33,558 nucleotides of DNA from CAZRAL01 sp964598005 (lineage in GTDB: Bacteria; Pseudomonadota; Gammaproteobacteria; Burkholderiales; Usitatibacteraceae). The stretch lies in the NCBI GenBank assembly GCA_964598005.1, contig CAZRAL010000029.1, positions 1 to 33,558 on the forward strand, given 5' to 3'. Position numbers and translations under genes: made by a program. Under the pieces are notes generated by a model. It made no database searches. It saw only the letters and a program-made list of their open reading frames with translations, and was not told where the DNA came from. Below are positions 1 through 7,610 of the stretch, in pieces (within the stretch, counting starts at the first letter, position 1; each line of letters begins with the position of its first letter).

Positions 1-184
1 ACGGCAAGGCACGCCGAAGATGGGCTATTCTTGTCAAAACCCGCATGGGCGCTGGATTTCCGGGCGGTCTGCTGTGTTGCGGTGCTTGCGAAGGGGGTTG
101 ACCATTCGCTGCGCACCGCGCCTTGCATCTCATCCCGGAAAACCAAGCGCGCGGCCATGTGGGACTTAATCAGAGGTTCCTAAA
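1..184. other. Unassigned left edge, possible insertion-sequence end
   Basis: No frame on the + strand gives a recognisable protein. In particular the end of proC, the gene I would expect upstream of yggT, is not visible. The last 20 bases before yggT (161-180) read GGGACTTAATCAGAGGTTCC and are followed by TAA. This resembles the outer end of an insertion sequence with a 3-bp target, but that is inference from style of sequence only, and no transposase fragment is recognisable in these 184 bases. If it is an IS end, the AGAGG at 172-176 inside it acts as the ribosome binding site of yggT. Confidence 0.25.
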
Positions 185-772
185 ATGGTCTCACACACGC
201 TTTTATATGTGCTGGAAACGCTGACCAATTTATTTGTTTTGGCAGTTCTCATGCGTTTTTATGCGCAGGCTTTCCGCGCACCATTTCGTAACCCCATTAC
301 AAATTTTATCGTGGCCTTGACCGATTTTGCGGTGAAGCCCATGCGGCGCATTATTCCCAGCGCGTTTGGCCTGGATTGGGCCTCGTTTGTGATCGCATGG
401 CTGGTTGAATGGTGTTCTTTGTTAGTGATGTTTTTAATACTGGGTAACGCATCGTTGGCAAATGGCGCATTATGGCCGGCGCTGATCTTTCTTGCGCTGA
501 TTAAAATTTTTCGTCTTTCAATTTACCTGCTGATGGGCGTGCTGATCATTCAAGCTACATTATCGTGGATTCATCCTTACCATCCGATGATGCCTTTTTT
601 CGATGCTTTGTCGCGACCGTTTTTGCGTCCCCTACAGCGGGTGGTTCCTTTGATTGGTGGTGTAGATCTGTCCCCCTTGATCCTTATTTTGCTTTGCCAG
701 ATCGTGTTAATGTTGCCCATTGCTTATCTTGAAACAGAAGCCCTGCAGATGGTAACGTTGCCAATGGTGTAA
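185..772 (+). CDS. yggT: YggT family integral membrane protein
   Basis: A 195-residue, very hydrophobic protein with two YGGT modules: each has a hydrophobic helix pair and a short motif with a proline-rich loop (residues about 20-60 and 125-165, the second with SWIHPYHP and RPFLRPLQRVVP). The length matches the two-module proteobacterial form. Members sit in the inner membrane; their role is poorly defined (osmotic or potassium-linked phenotypes, and chloroplast or cell division links in relatives). The ATG at 185 is preceded by AGAGG eight bases upstream. The gene is followed on the same strand, after 113 bp with its own -10 element, by a dynamin-like GTPase. The usual proC neighbour is missing upstream. 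Confidence 0.9.
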   Translation: MVSHTLLYVLETLTNLFVLAVLMRFYAQAFRAPFRNPITNFIVALTDFAVKPMRRIIPSAFGLDWASFVIAWLVEWCSLLVMFLILGNASLANGALWPALIFLALIKIFRLSIYLLMGVLIIQATLSWIHPYHPMMPFFDALSRPFLRPLQRVVPLIGGVDLSPLILILLCQIVLMLPIAYLETEALQMVTLPMV

Positions 773-834
773 GAATAACGCGATGCAGCAGCGGCAGGCC
801 AATAGATAGTAGGGTTGGCTTGATATGGATGCAG

Positions 835-840
835 TATAAT
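835..840 (+). promoter_or_regulatory. Probable -10 element upstream of the dynamin-like gene
   Basis: A perfect TATAAT lies 46 bases before the TTG start at 886. No good -35 hexamer is at the usual distance; TTGGC at 816-820 is the nearest candidate and is too close. The element suggests that the GTPase gene has its own transcription start near 847 in addition to any read-through from yggT. Confidence 0.4.
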
Positions 841-885
841 AAACCATAGAAAAATACCGGTAGCCCATTCTTTATTTTCAATCAG

Positions 886-2898
886 TTGGACTTCGACACC
901 GACGCCAATTCGCGGTTTGAAACCGAAATTGCCCGCTACAATTTGTGGCGGGCCGATTTGTCACGCGCTGTTCACAACTATCACGATTGGCTGGAACGCA
1001 GTAATCAACTGGATGTTCAACAATCGATCCGTTTCTACGATTTACTGGAAACGCTCAATCGCGGTCGCTTGCTGATAGCTTTTCTGGCCGAATTTTCGCG
1101 GGGTAAATCGGAGTTGATCAATGCGTTGTTCTTTTCCAGCTTCAAGGAGCGCCTGCTGCCATCGGATGTCGGACGCACCACCATGTGCCCAACCGAAATT
1201 TTTCATGACCCCAATGAAGAGCCTTATCTAAAGTTGCTTTCCGTTGAAACGCGTTATCGCGACGAATCGATTTCGCAACTGAAGAACATGCCTGTGGAAT
1301 GGAGCAAGGTACGTCTCAATACCAATAGCGCCAAAGACATGAAGCAGGCGCTTTCTGCACTGGCGGACACCAAACGTGTCTATGCGCTGGATGCTCGCAT
1401 GATGGGCCTGATTCCCATGTTCGACGATGGCAAAGGTCCAAAAGAGGATGAAATCGTCGAAGTGCCAGCGTGGCGGTATGCGGTGATTAATTATCCGCAT
1501 CCGCTTCTCACCAACGGACTGTCGATACTTGATACTCCCGGTCTGAACGCATTGGGTCTGGAACCTGAACTGACGCTCTCCACAGTTCCGAGCGCGCACG
1601 CGGTTTTATTTTTGCTGGGCATTGATACAGGCGTTACCAAGAGCGATCTGGAGATTTGGGATCGTTACGTTAAAAGCGGCCTGCCTGCCAAGATTGCGGT
1701 GCTGAACAAGATCGATCTGATGTGGGACGATATCAAAAGCGGGCCGGAAATCAATTCAGGCGTACGCCGCATGATCGATACAACGTGTAAGGCACTTGGA
1801 CTCCCTGAGGAGAAGGTATTCGCCGTATCGGCGCAAAAGGCACTTCTGGGGCGCATCAAAGGCGATGCAGAGATGGTCGAACGTTCTGGTATCGTAAAAC
1901 TGGAGCGCTATCTGGCCGATGAAATCGTTCCGATCAAACGCCAGCTCCTTGCCCAGGCGGTAAGCAATGAAATCGGCACCATGATGGTTGCCAGTCACCG
2001 TAGTTGCATGCAAAGACTGGCTGCCAATCAGGCCCAGATCGACGAATTGGCTTCGCTTTCAGGCAAAAGCCGTGAGCTGGCGATAAAGCTCTGGCAGGAG
2101 GTTGCAGAGGAAAAGGAAGCCTACAATAATGCACTGGCGGAATATAAAGTTCAGCGCGTCATATTCAATAAAAAGCGCAATGCGCTCATGGATACGTTGA
2201 ATCCCACCAAACTCGATATTCTGTGCAGCCGTTCTTTGCAGGCGATCAACGATTCCTGGACGACACCCGGCCTGACCCGGGGCATGCGAGAATTGATCCG
2301 GCTGATAGACGAAGAATTTAGCGCCGTGACACTCGCCGGGGAAGACATCAAACTGTTGATGAAAGAAGTCTATATCGCTTTTCAGGAGCGCTTCAAGTTC
2401 CAGAAAATGGATATTCCCACGCTGGATTTTGTTTCACCACGTAACAAGCTCAAACTGCTAGTCTCGGAAACCGAACAGTTCTGCAAAGACCCGATCAATA
2501 TTATGATGACGGAAAAGCGCTTTATGGTGCGCCGTTTCTGGCGCATGCTGGTGGATCAGGCAAGAAAAATATTTACTGAAGCACGTACTGAGACCGAACG
2601 CTGGATTACTGCCGTACCGCTGCCGTTGGAAACGCAGATGAAAGATCACAAGGCGCAATTACAGCAACGTCTTGATGCATTGGGTAAGATCAGTGAACGG
2701 GCGGGCTCGATCAACGACGAACTCTCCAAATTGAACGCACAGCGGCAGGAAATTCAAACTCAGATTGATCTGATTACAGGGCTGATACTGAAATTGCGTG
2801 AAACTGGGCTGTATACATCGAAAAATGCTGCTCAGCCCAACCCTCAGACGGAATATTTCGAAAGCGTACTGGCGGGGGATGCCCCCCTTGCTACATAG
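886..2898 (+). CDS. Dynamin-like large GTPase
   Basis: A 670-residue bacterial dynamin-family protein. GTPase motifs are visible: G1 at 68-75 (AEFSRGKS, where the usual first glycine of the P-loop is alanine), G2 threonines near 98-99 (GRTTMCPTE), G3 DTPG at 216-219 and G4 NKID at 274-277. A long helical stalk follows, ending in a coiled-coil-like stretch rich in Gln, Leu and Glu at about 595-645. No transmembrane segment is visible, so membrane contact would be peripheral. The start is TTG at 886, the only common start codon between the upstream in-frame stop (847) and the conserved N-terminus; no clear ribosome binding site precedes it, so expression may be low. Family members remodel or repair membranes; the specific role here is unknown. 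It converges with rng, 24 bp apart. Confidence 0.85.
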   Translation: MDFDTDANSRFETEIARYNLWRADLSRAVHNYHDWLERSNQLDVQQSIRFYDLLETLNRGRLLIAFLAEFSRGKSELINALFFSSFKERLLPSDVGRTTMCPTEIFHDPNEEPYLKLLSVETRYRDESISQLKNMPVEWSKVRLNTNSAKDMKQALSALADTKRVYALDARMMGLIPMFDDGKGPKEDEIVEVPAWRYAVINYPHPLLTNGLSILDTPGLNALGLEPELTLSTVPSAHAVLFLLGIDTGVTKSDLEIWDRYVKSGLPAKIAVLNKIDLMWDDIKSGPEINSGVRRMIDTTCKALGLPEEKVFAVSAQKALLGRIKGDAEMVERSGIVKLERYLADEIVPIKRQLLAQAVSNEIGTMMVASHRSCMQRLAANQAQIDELASLSGKSRELAIKLWQEVAEEKEAYNNALAEYKVQRVIFNKKRNALMDTLNPTKLDILCSRSLQAINDSWTTPGLTRGMRELIRLIDEEFSAVTLAGEDIKLLMKEVYIAFQERFKFQKMDIPTLDFVSPRNKLKLLVSETEQFCKDPINIMMTEKRFMVRRFWRMLVDQARKIFTEARTETERWITAVPLPLETQMKDHKAQLQQRLDALGKISERAGSINDELSKLNAQRQEIQTQIDLITGLILKLRETGLYTSKNAAQPNPQTEYFESVLAGDAPLAT

Positions 2899-2922
2899 AA
2901 CGGGCCAGCAGAATTTCAACGA

Positions 2923-4374
2923 CTAGACCAGGATAACGTCGTATTGTTCCTGGGTATACGAGCTTTCCACCGAGAGCGAAATCGGTTTCTTGATGAAGTC
3001 TTCGAGCATGGTCAGGCTTTGTGATTCTTCATCGAGGAATAAATCGATCACTGTCTGCGAAGCCAGTATGCGATATTCCTTAGTTGCGAATTGCCGGGCG
3101 GCACGCAGGAGTTCGCGCAAAATTTCATAGCAGATCGTTTGCGCCGTCTTGATTTCGCCGCGCCCCGAGCAAGTAGGGCAAGGCTGGCAGAGGATATGGG
3201 CCAGACTTTCGCGAGTGCGTTTGCGGGTAAGCTCTATTAGCCCAAGTTGAGTAAAGCCATTGACGGTAATGCGTGTACGGTCACGTGACAGCGCTTTTTT
3301 GAGTTCGGTAAGGACGGCATTTTTATGTTCATCGTTATCCATATCGATGAAGTCGACGATGACGATTCCCCCCAAATTGCGTAATCTCAATTGGCGTGCG
3401 ATGGCCTGTGTGGCTTCAAGATTAGTTTTGAAAATCGTGTCGTCGAAACTGCGGCCCGATACAAAAGCCCCGGTATTGACATCGATGGTAGTCAGTGCCT
3501 CGGTTTGATCGATGATGACATAGCCCCCCGACTTGAGCTCAACGCGGCGTTGCAAGGCACGTTCAATCTCGTCTTCTACACCAAAAAGATCGAATAAAGG
3601 GGGGTCACCGTTATAGTGCTCCAGGACGGCGAGCGATTTTCGGGTGTAGTGCTCAGCAAAATCATGCATTTTGGCATGTGTTTCGCGGGAGTCAACAATG
3701 ATGCGCTCGGTCGCATCGGTCACCAGATCGCGTAACACCCGCAGCGACAGGTTGAGATCCTGATACAACAACGATTGAGGGGGAGCAGTTTGTGCTGTTT
3801 CGTTGATCCCCCGCCAGAGTTTGATCAGGTATTCGATATCAGCATTGAGTTCTGTATCGGTCGCTGTCTCGGCCACGGTACGCACAATGAATCCGCCAGT
3901 TTCCCCCGCGGGTAACAAGGCATGAACTTTTTCACGCAGTTGTTCGCGCTCGGCTTCGTCTTCGATGCGTTGGGAAATGCCGATATGTGTATCTCCCGGA
4001 AGATAGACCAATAACCTCCCAGCGATGCTGATTTGCATAGAGAGCCGCGCACCTTTGCTGCCGATGGGATCCTTGATGACCTGGACGATCAGACACTGGC
4101 CTTCGTACAGTATTTTTTCGATTGGTTTTTGCTCGGTATTCTTGTGACTGGCCCAAATATCTGCAACGTGTAGAAAAGCGGCGCGTGCCAGGCCGATTTC
4201 GATGAATGCCGATTGCATACCTGGCAAAACGCGCCCGACCCGGCCCAGATATATATTTCCCACCAACCCGCGATTGCCGCCGCGTTCGATATGCAACTCC
4301 TGGACGGCTCCTTGCTCGAGGATGGCAACCCGCGTTTCCTGTGGCGTAACGTTGATAAGTATTTGTTCGTTCAT
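2923..4374 (-). CDS. rng: Ribonuclease G
   Basis: A 483-residue RNase E/G family endoribonuclease that matures the 5' end of 16S rRNA and takes part in mRNA decay. It has an S1 RNA-binding domain at about 35-125, the DNase I-like catalytic core with metal-binding aspartates D298 (TIDVNTG) and D341 (VDFIDMDND), and the zinc-link CPTC at 399-402. The C-terminal scaffold region of RNase E is absent and the length is typical of RNase G. It is the last gene of the rsfS-rlmH-maf-rng group, 25 bp after the maf stop. Confidence 0.95.
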   Translation of the reverse strand: MNEQILINVTPQETRVAILEQGAVQELHIERGGNRGLVGNIYLGRVGRVLPGMQSAFIEIGLARAAFLHVADIWASHKNTEQKPIEKILYEGQCLIVQVIKDPIGSKGARLSMQISIAGRLLVYLPGDTHIGISQRIEDEAEREQLREKVHALLPAGETGGFIVRTVAETATDTELNADIEYLIKLWRGINETAQTAPPQSLLYQDLNLSLRVLRDLVTDATERIIVDSRETHAKMHDFAEHYTRKSLAVLEHYNGDPPLFDLFGVEDEIERALQRRVELKSGGYVIIDQTEALTTIDVNTGAFVSGRSFDDTIFKTNLEATQAIARQLRLRNLGGIVIVDFIDMDNDEHKNAVLTELKKALSRDRTRITVNGFTQLGLIELTRKRTRESLAHILCQPCPTCSGRGEIKTAQTICYEILRELLRAARQFATKEYRILASQTVIDLFLDEESQSLTMLEDFIKKPISLSVESSYTQEQYDVILV

Positions 4375-4399
4375 GTTGGAGCGATTTAAAGACCCGCCG

Positions 4400-5014
4400 T
4401 CAATTCATCGATCCGCATTGTCGCAGGAGGTTGGCTGTTTCGTAAAGCGGAAGTCCCATAACACCCGAATAACTACCGCAAAGATGCGAAATAAACATGG
4501 CTGCCCGGTCTTGAATGCCATAAGCACCCGCCTTATCCAAAGGCTCTCCTGATTTAACATATTGCCGGATTTCAGCTTCATCAAGCACACGGAATGTAAC
4601 TTCGCTGATCGACGTAGAGCAGTTTGTTTCGTTGCCAGCAGTAACAGACACGATGGTGATAACCTGGTGCGTTTCCCCCGATAGTTTTTTCAACATGTCA
4701 ATGGCCTGCGGGGCGTTCTGAGGCTTGCCGAATATTTCGTCTCCCAGTACAACTGTAGTATCTGCGGTCAGTATGGGACGAACCGGCAGTTTTCGCTCAC
4801 GCATGATGCGGCAAGCCGTTTCGCCTTTCAGCAAGACAACACGTTTTACATAAGCGAGGGGAGGCTCGGCAGGGTGGGGGGTTTCGTCGATGTCGCAGCG
4901 CATGGCTGGCTGTTCCCTCAGCAGCAGCAATTCGTAGTTCACGCCGATCTGCTTCAGCAGTTCGCGTCGTCGTGCGCTTTTGGAGGCGAGGTAGATAGTA
5001 TGCTGGCTATTCAC
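4400..5014 (-). CDS. maf: Maf-type nucleoside triphosphate pyrophosphatase
   Basis: A 204-residue Maf protein, most like the YhdE (dTTP/UTP pyrophosphatase) branch. It hydrolyses non-canonical or excess nucleoside triphosphates to monophosphates. Visible motifs are the N-terminal ASKSARRRELL, the acidic ADTTVVL with D85, KAGAYGIQ and the C-terminal GSYSGVMGLPLYE. The start codon is GTG at 5014, which overlaps the end of rlmH by 8 bp, consistent with coupled translation. The assignment of substrate is from family knowledge; the fold assignment is secure. Confidence 0.92.
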   Translation of the reverse strand: MNSQHTIYLASKSARRRELLKQIGVNYELLLLREQPAMRCDIDETPHPAEPPLAYVKRVVLLKGETACRIMRERKLPVRPILTADTTVVLGDEIFGKPQNAPQAIDMLKKLSGETHQVITIVSVTAGNETNCSTSISEVTFRVLDEAEIRQYVKSGEPLDKAGAYGIQDRAAMFISHLCGSYSGVMGLPLYETANLLRQCGSMN

Positions 5015-5477
5015 GGTGATAAGGATGATTCTGCAATAATGTCCAGGCGCGATAAATTTGCTCAGCCAGCAACACGCGGACCAGTCCGTGCGGCAAAGTG
5101 CATCCAGATAAAGAAAGCGTCCGGTGCGCCGTTTTTTTAAGCGCGGGATCGAGGCCGTCCGCCCCTCCGATCATAAAACAAGGATTGGCACCTTCCGCCA
5201 GCCAGTGTTTCAGCCATTCCATCAGTAGTTTGGTCGTGATCATTTGGCCGCGCTCATCAAGAACGATGCGCTGGGCCTCACGCGGAATGGCAGCCTCAAT
5301 ACCCGAGGCCTCATCCTGTAACAATCTGGAAATTACCTTTCCTCCCCCTCGGTCAGCCGGCTTTAGTTCGACAAGATCGATGCGCAATTCGGGCGGCATG
5401 CGTTTGGCATATTCCTCAAAGCCGTTACGAATCCATAACGGCATTTTATTGCCCATGGCAATAATGGTAAATCTCAT
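5007..5477 (-). CDS. rlmH: 23S rRNA pseudouridine-1915 N3-methyltransferase
   Basis: A 156-residue SPOUT-family methyltransferase at the normal length for RlmH. It methylates pseudouridine 1915 in helix 69 of 23S rRNA, using S-adenosylmethionine, on assembled 70S ribosomes. The trefoil-knot SAM motifs FMIGGADGLD and LSLSGCTLPHGLVRVLLAEQ and the C-terminal NHPYHRE are all present. The ATG at 5477 overlaps the rsfS stop as ATGA, and its own end overlaps maf by 8 bp. The rsfS-rlmH pair is one of the most conserved bacterial gene pairs. Confidence 0.96.
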   Translation of the reverse strand: MRFTIIAMGNKMPLWIRNGFEEYAKRMPPELRIDLVELKPADRGGGKVISRLLQDEASGIEAAIPREAQRIVLDERGQMITTKLLMEWLKHWLAEGANPCFMIGGADGLDPALKKTAHRTLSLSGCTLPHGLVRVLLAEQIYRAWTLLQNHPYHRE

Positions 5478-6016
5478 TCCTTGGCGCGAGTCGTACGGCG
5501 GGAAGTGGCTGGTTTTTTGCTCGCGACAGTCGTGCTTTTTGGCGTGGATCGTTTGCTAACGGTACGTTTTTTCGTTGTTGCTGGCGTTGTATCGGTTGCG
5601 CGGTTGGTCGGTGTGGATTTTTTACCTGCGGGGGGAATCTCTGTTTCCACTTTTCGGGTTTTCGCAGTCCGTTTTGGTTTGGGAAATTCCACTTTACCTT
5701 CCTGCCACAATTCTTCCAGCTTGTAGTATTCGCGCATGGCAGGCTGCATGAGATGAACGACAATATCGCCAAGGTCGACCAGCACCCATTCACCGGATTG
5801 CTCACCTTCCAATCCATGGAGCACATATCCGGCTTCGTGAGACTTGTCGATTACATTGCGGGCCAAAGCCTTGGTCTGGCGTGTTGAATCTGCGCTTGCA
5901 ATCACGATGTAATCGAAGACGGGCGTCAATTTTGCCACGTTCAACATAACAATATCGCGGGCTTTTATATCTTCGAGGGCATCGATAACGATGCTTGTCA
6001 GTTTTTTTCTAGCCAT
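5474..6016 (-). CDS. rsfS: Ribosomal silencing factor RsfS with basic C-terminal tail
   Basis: A 180-residue protein whose first about 110 residues are the RsfS/Iojap domain (LTSIVIDALEDIKARDI near the start, SGEWVLVDLGDIVVHLM near 75-92). This domain binds ribosomal protein uL14 and blocks subunit joining in starvation. I choose the ATG at 6016 because GGGAGAA stands just before it and it matches the family N-terminus; an open frame continues upstream to 6229, but that part lies inside the MITE-like element. The odd part is the tail from about residue 112: roughly 65 residues made mostly of Lys, Thr, Arg, Pro, Ser and Ala, clearly disordered and basic. RsfS proteins are usually about 105-130 residues. 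nadD, the usual upstream partner, is absent. Confidence 0.9.
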   Translation of the reverse strand: MARKKLTSIVIDALEDIKARDIVMLNVAKLTPVFDYIVIASADSTRQTKALARNVIDKSHEAGYVLHGLEGEQSGEWVLVDLGDIVVHLMQPAMREYYKLEELWQEGKVEFPKPKRTAKTRKVETEIPPAGKKSTPTNRATDTTPATTKKRTVSKRSTPKSTTVASKKPATSRRTTRAKE

Positions 6017-6051
6017 GTTTCTCCCAGTGTAAAGCCGATTTTGTTCAATTA

Positions 6052-6290
6052 TCCTAGAAAACGCAGTTGGACACAGTTGAGAACGGATTTTTTCGAGACT
6101 CCGGCGAGGCGCGACGACACAGCATGGCCGCTCCCTGCAAGGAGGAGCAACAAAGGCGGAGCTCCGAAAAAATGCGTTATCGACCGTGTAGCGTTGCTCA
6201 CCAAACAGGTGAACCGCAAAATCACCCAACCACTTGATTGCGAGTCGATTTGTCCGAGGTTGCTAGAGCGGTCAACTGTGTTTTCTAGGA
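6052..6290. mobile_element. MITE-like element with 18-bp terminal inverted repeats
   Basis: A 239-bp non-coding element. Its ends are TCCTAGAAAACGCAGTTG (6052-6069) and, on the other strand, TCCTAGAAAACACAGTTG (6273-6290): 17 of 18 bases match. It is flanked by the direct repeat TTA at 6049-6051 and 6291-6293, as expected for a 3-bp target duplication; the right copy is the proA stop codon. Inside there are further imperfect inverted repeats, for example around ATTTTTTCG-AG-CTCCG (near 6087-6103, and on the other strand near 6156-6174) and a GC-rich hairpin around 6128-6150. Open frames run through it on both strands but show no protein-like features. The size, ends and lack of a transposase fit a miniature inverted-repeat element moved in trans; the family is unknown to me. 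Confidence 0.75.
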
Positions 6291-7610
6291 TTATTGACGG
6301 ATATGTCCATTGCCCAGAACAATCCATTTTTGCGAGGTTAGCCCTTCCAGGCCCACCGGGCCACGCGCGTGCAGCTTGTCGGTGGAAATTCCGATTTCTG
6401 CACCGAGCCCATATTCGAAACCATCCGCGAATCGTGTTGACGCGTTCACCATGACCGAGCTGGAATCCACCTCGCGCAGAAAACGCATCGCCCGCGAATA
6501 ATCTTCTGTGACAATGGCATCGGTGTGTTGCGAACCAAATCGGCCAATATGTGTAATGGCCTCATCGAGGCCTGCTACCGTAGCGATCGATACGATAGGT
6601 GCCAGATATTCGGTAGCAAAATCCTTTTCCGTGGCATTTTTCAAACCGGTAAATCCCGCAGTCTCAAGAGCAGCCCGCGTTTGTGGGCAGCAACGCATTT
6701 CCACTCCTTTTTCCGCATAAATGCGACCAATGCGCGGCAGTACTGCGGTTGCAATGGATTGCGCAACTAGCAGGGTTTCCATGGTGTTGCATGGAGAGTA
6801 GCGCTGGGTCTTGGCGTTGTCAGCAATGCGAATCGCTTTATCGGGATCCGCATGATCGTCGATATAAACATGGCAAATTCCGTCTAGATGCTTGATGACG
6901 GGCACCGTGGCTTCGTTGGCAATACGCGTAGTGAGGCTCTTGCCTCCTCGCGGTACCACCACATCGACATATTCTTTCATGGTGATCAAGGCTCCCACCG
7001 CTGCGCGATCGGTGGTGTCGATCACCTGTACGGCAGTTGCAGGCAACCCGGCTTGTTGGAGGCCAGCAATAATGCAAGTTGCGATGGCCCGATTGGAATT
7101 GATCGCCTCCGAGCCGCCTCGTAAGATGCAGGCATTGCCCGATTTCAGGCACAGTGCCGCGGCGTCGGCGGTAACATTGGGGCGTGATTCGTAAACGATG
7201 CCGATTACGCCAAGCGGAACCCTCATCTTGCCGACCTGAATGCCGGATGGACGGAACGTAAGACCGCTGATTTCTCCCACCGGGTCGGGCAGCCTGGCGA
7301 TTGCGCGCAGCCCCTCGGCCATATTGCAAACGGCTTGAGGCGTCAATATCAGGCGATCAATAAAAGCGCGATCCTGCCCCGTCTGTTTGGCGTGAGCCAC
7401 ATCGTTTGCATTGGCTTCGAGAATGAAGGTACTCTGTTTCTCGATTTCGCTGGCCATGGCCAGCAGCGCTTCATTTTTGCGGTGTGTCGATGCAGTGGCC
7501 AGCATGCATGACGCGCGCCGCGCCGCTTCGCCCGTATTGCGCATATAGCCTGCGATAGAATGATTGGTGTCGATGGCTGGAATAGTCAAAAAATTATTGG
7601 ATTTGGACAC
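6291..7610 (-). CDS. proA: Glutamate-5-semialdehyde dehydrogenase (gamma-glutamyl phosphate reductase)
   Basis: The second enzyme of proline synthesis: it reduces gamma-glutamyl phosphate with NADPH to glutamate-5-semialdehyde. It is an aldehyde dehydrogenase-superfamily protein with the motifs GVIGIVYESRPNVTADA, CLKSGNACILRGG, the catalytic-cysteine segment YSPCNTME and the C-terminal ARGPVGLEGL. I place the start at GTG 7610, giving 439 residues: it overlaps the holA stop by one base (TAGTG), has CAGGG upstream, and includes IAGYM, which matches the usual family N-terminus. The alternative ATG at 7544 gives 417 residues, the standard length. The stop codon coincides with the target-site duplication of the MITE-like element, yet the C-terminus looks intact. 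Confidence 0.93.
   Translation of the reverse strand: MSKSNNFLTIPAIDTNHSIAGYMRNTGEAARRASCMLATASTHRKNEALLAMASEIEKQSTFILEANANDVAHAKQTGQDRAFIDRLILTPQAVCNMAEGLRAIARLPDPVGEISGLTFRPSGIQVGKMRVPLGVIGIVYESRPNVTADAAALCLKSGNACILRGGSEAINSNRAIATCIIAGLQQAGLPATAVQVIDTTDRAAVGALITMKEYVDVVVPRGGKSLTTRIANEATVPVIKHLDGICHVYIDDHADPDKAIRIADNAKTQRYSPCNTMETLLVAQSIATAVLPRIGRIYAEKGVEMRCCPQTRAALETAGFTGLKNATEKDFATEYLAPIVSIATVAGLDEAITHIGRFGSQHTDAIVTEDYSRAMRFLREVDSSSVMVNASTRFADGFEYGLGAEIGISTDKLHARGPVGLEGLTSQKWIVLGNGHIRQ

Noticed and set aside
6017..6229. N-terminal extension of RsfS up to 6229
   Set aside because: It is encoded by the inserted element, and the ATG at 6016 has a good ribosome binding site and the family N-terminus.
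6041..6454. Open frames on both strands across the MITE-like element (137 and 92 codons)
   Set aside because: They cross the terminal repeats and run into proA or rsfS flanks; no protein signature. Such frames are common in short palindromic elements. Neither is a hidden nadD.
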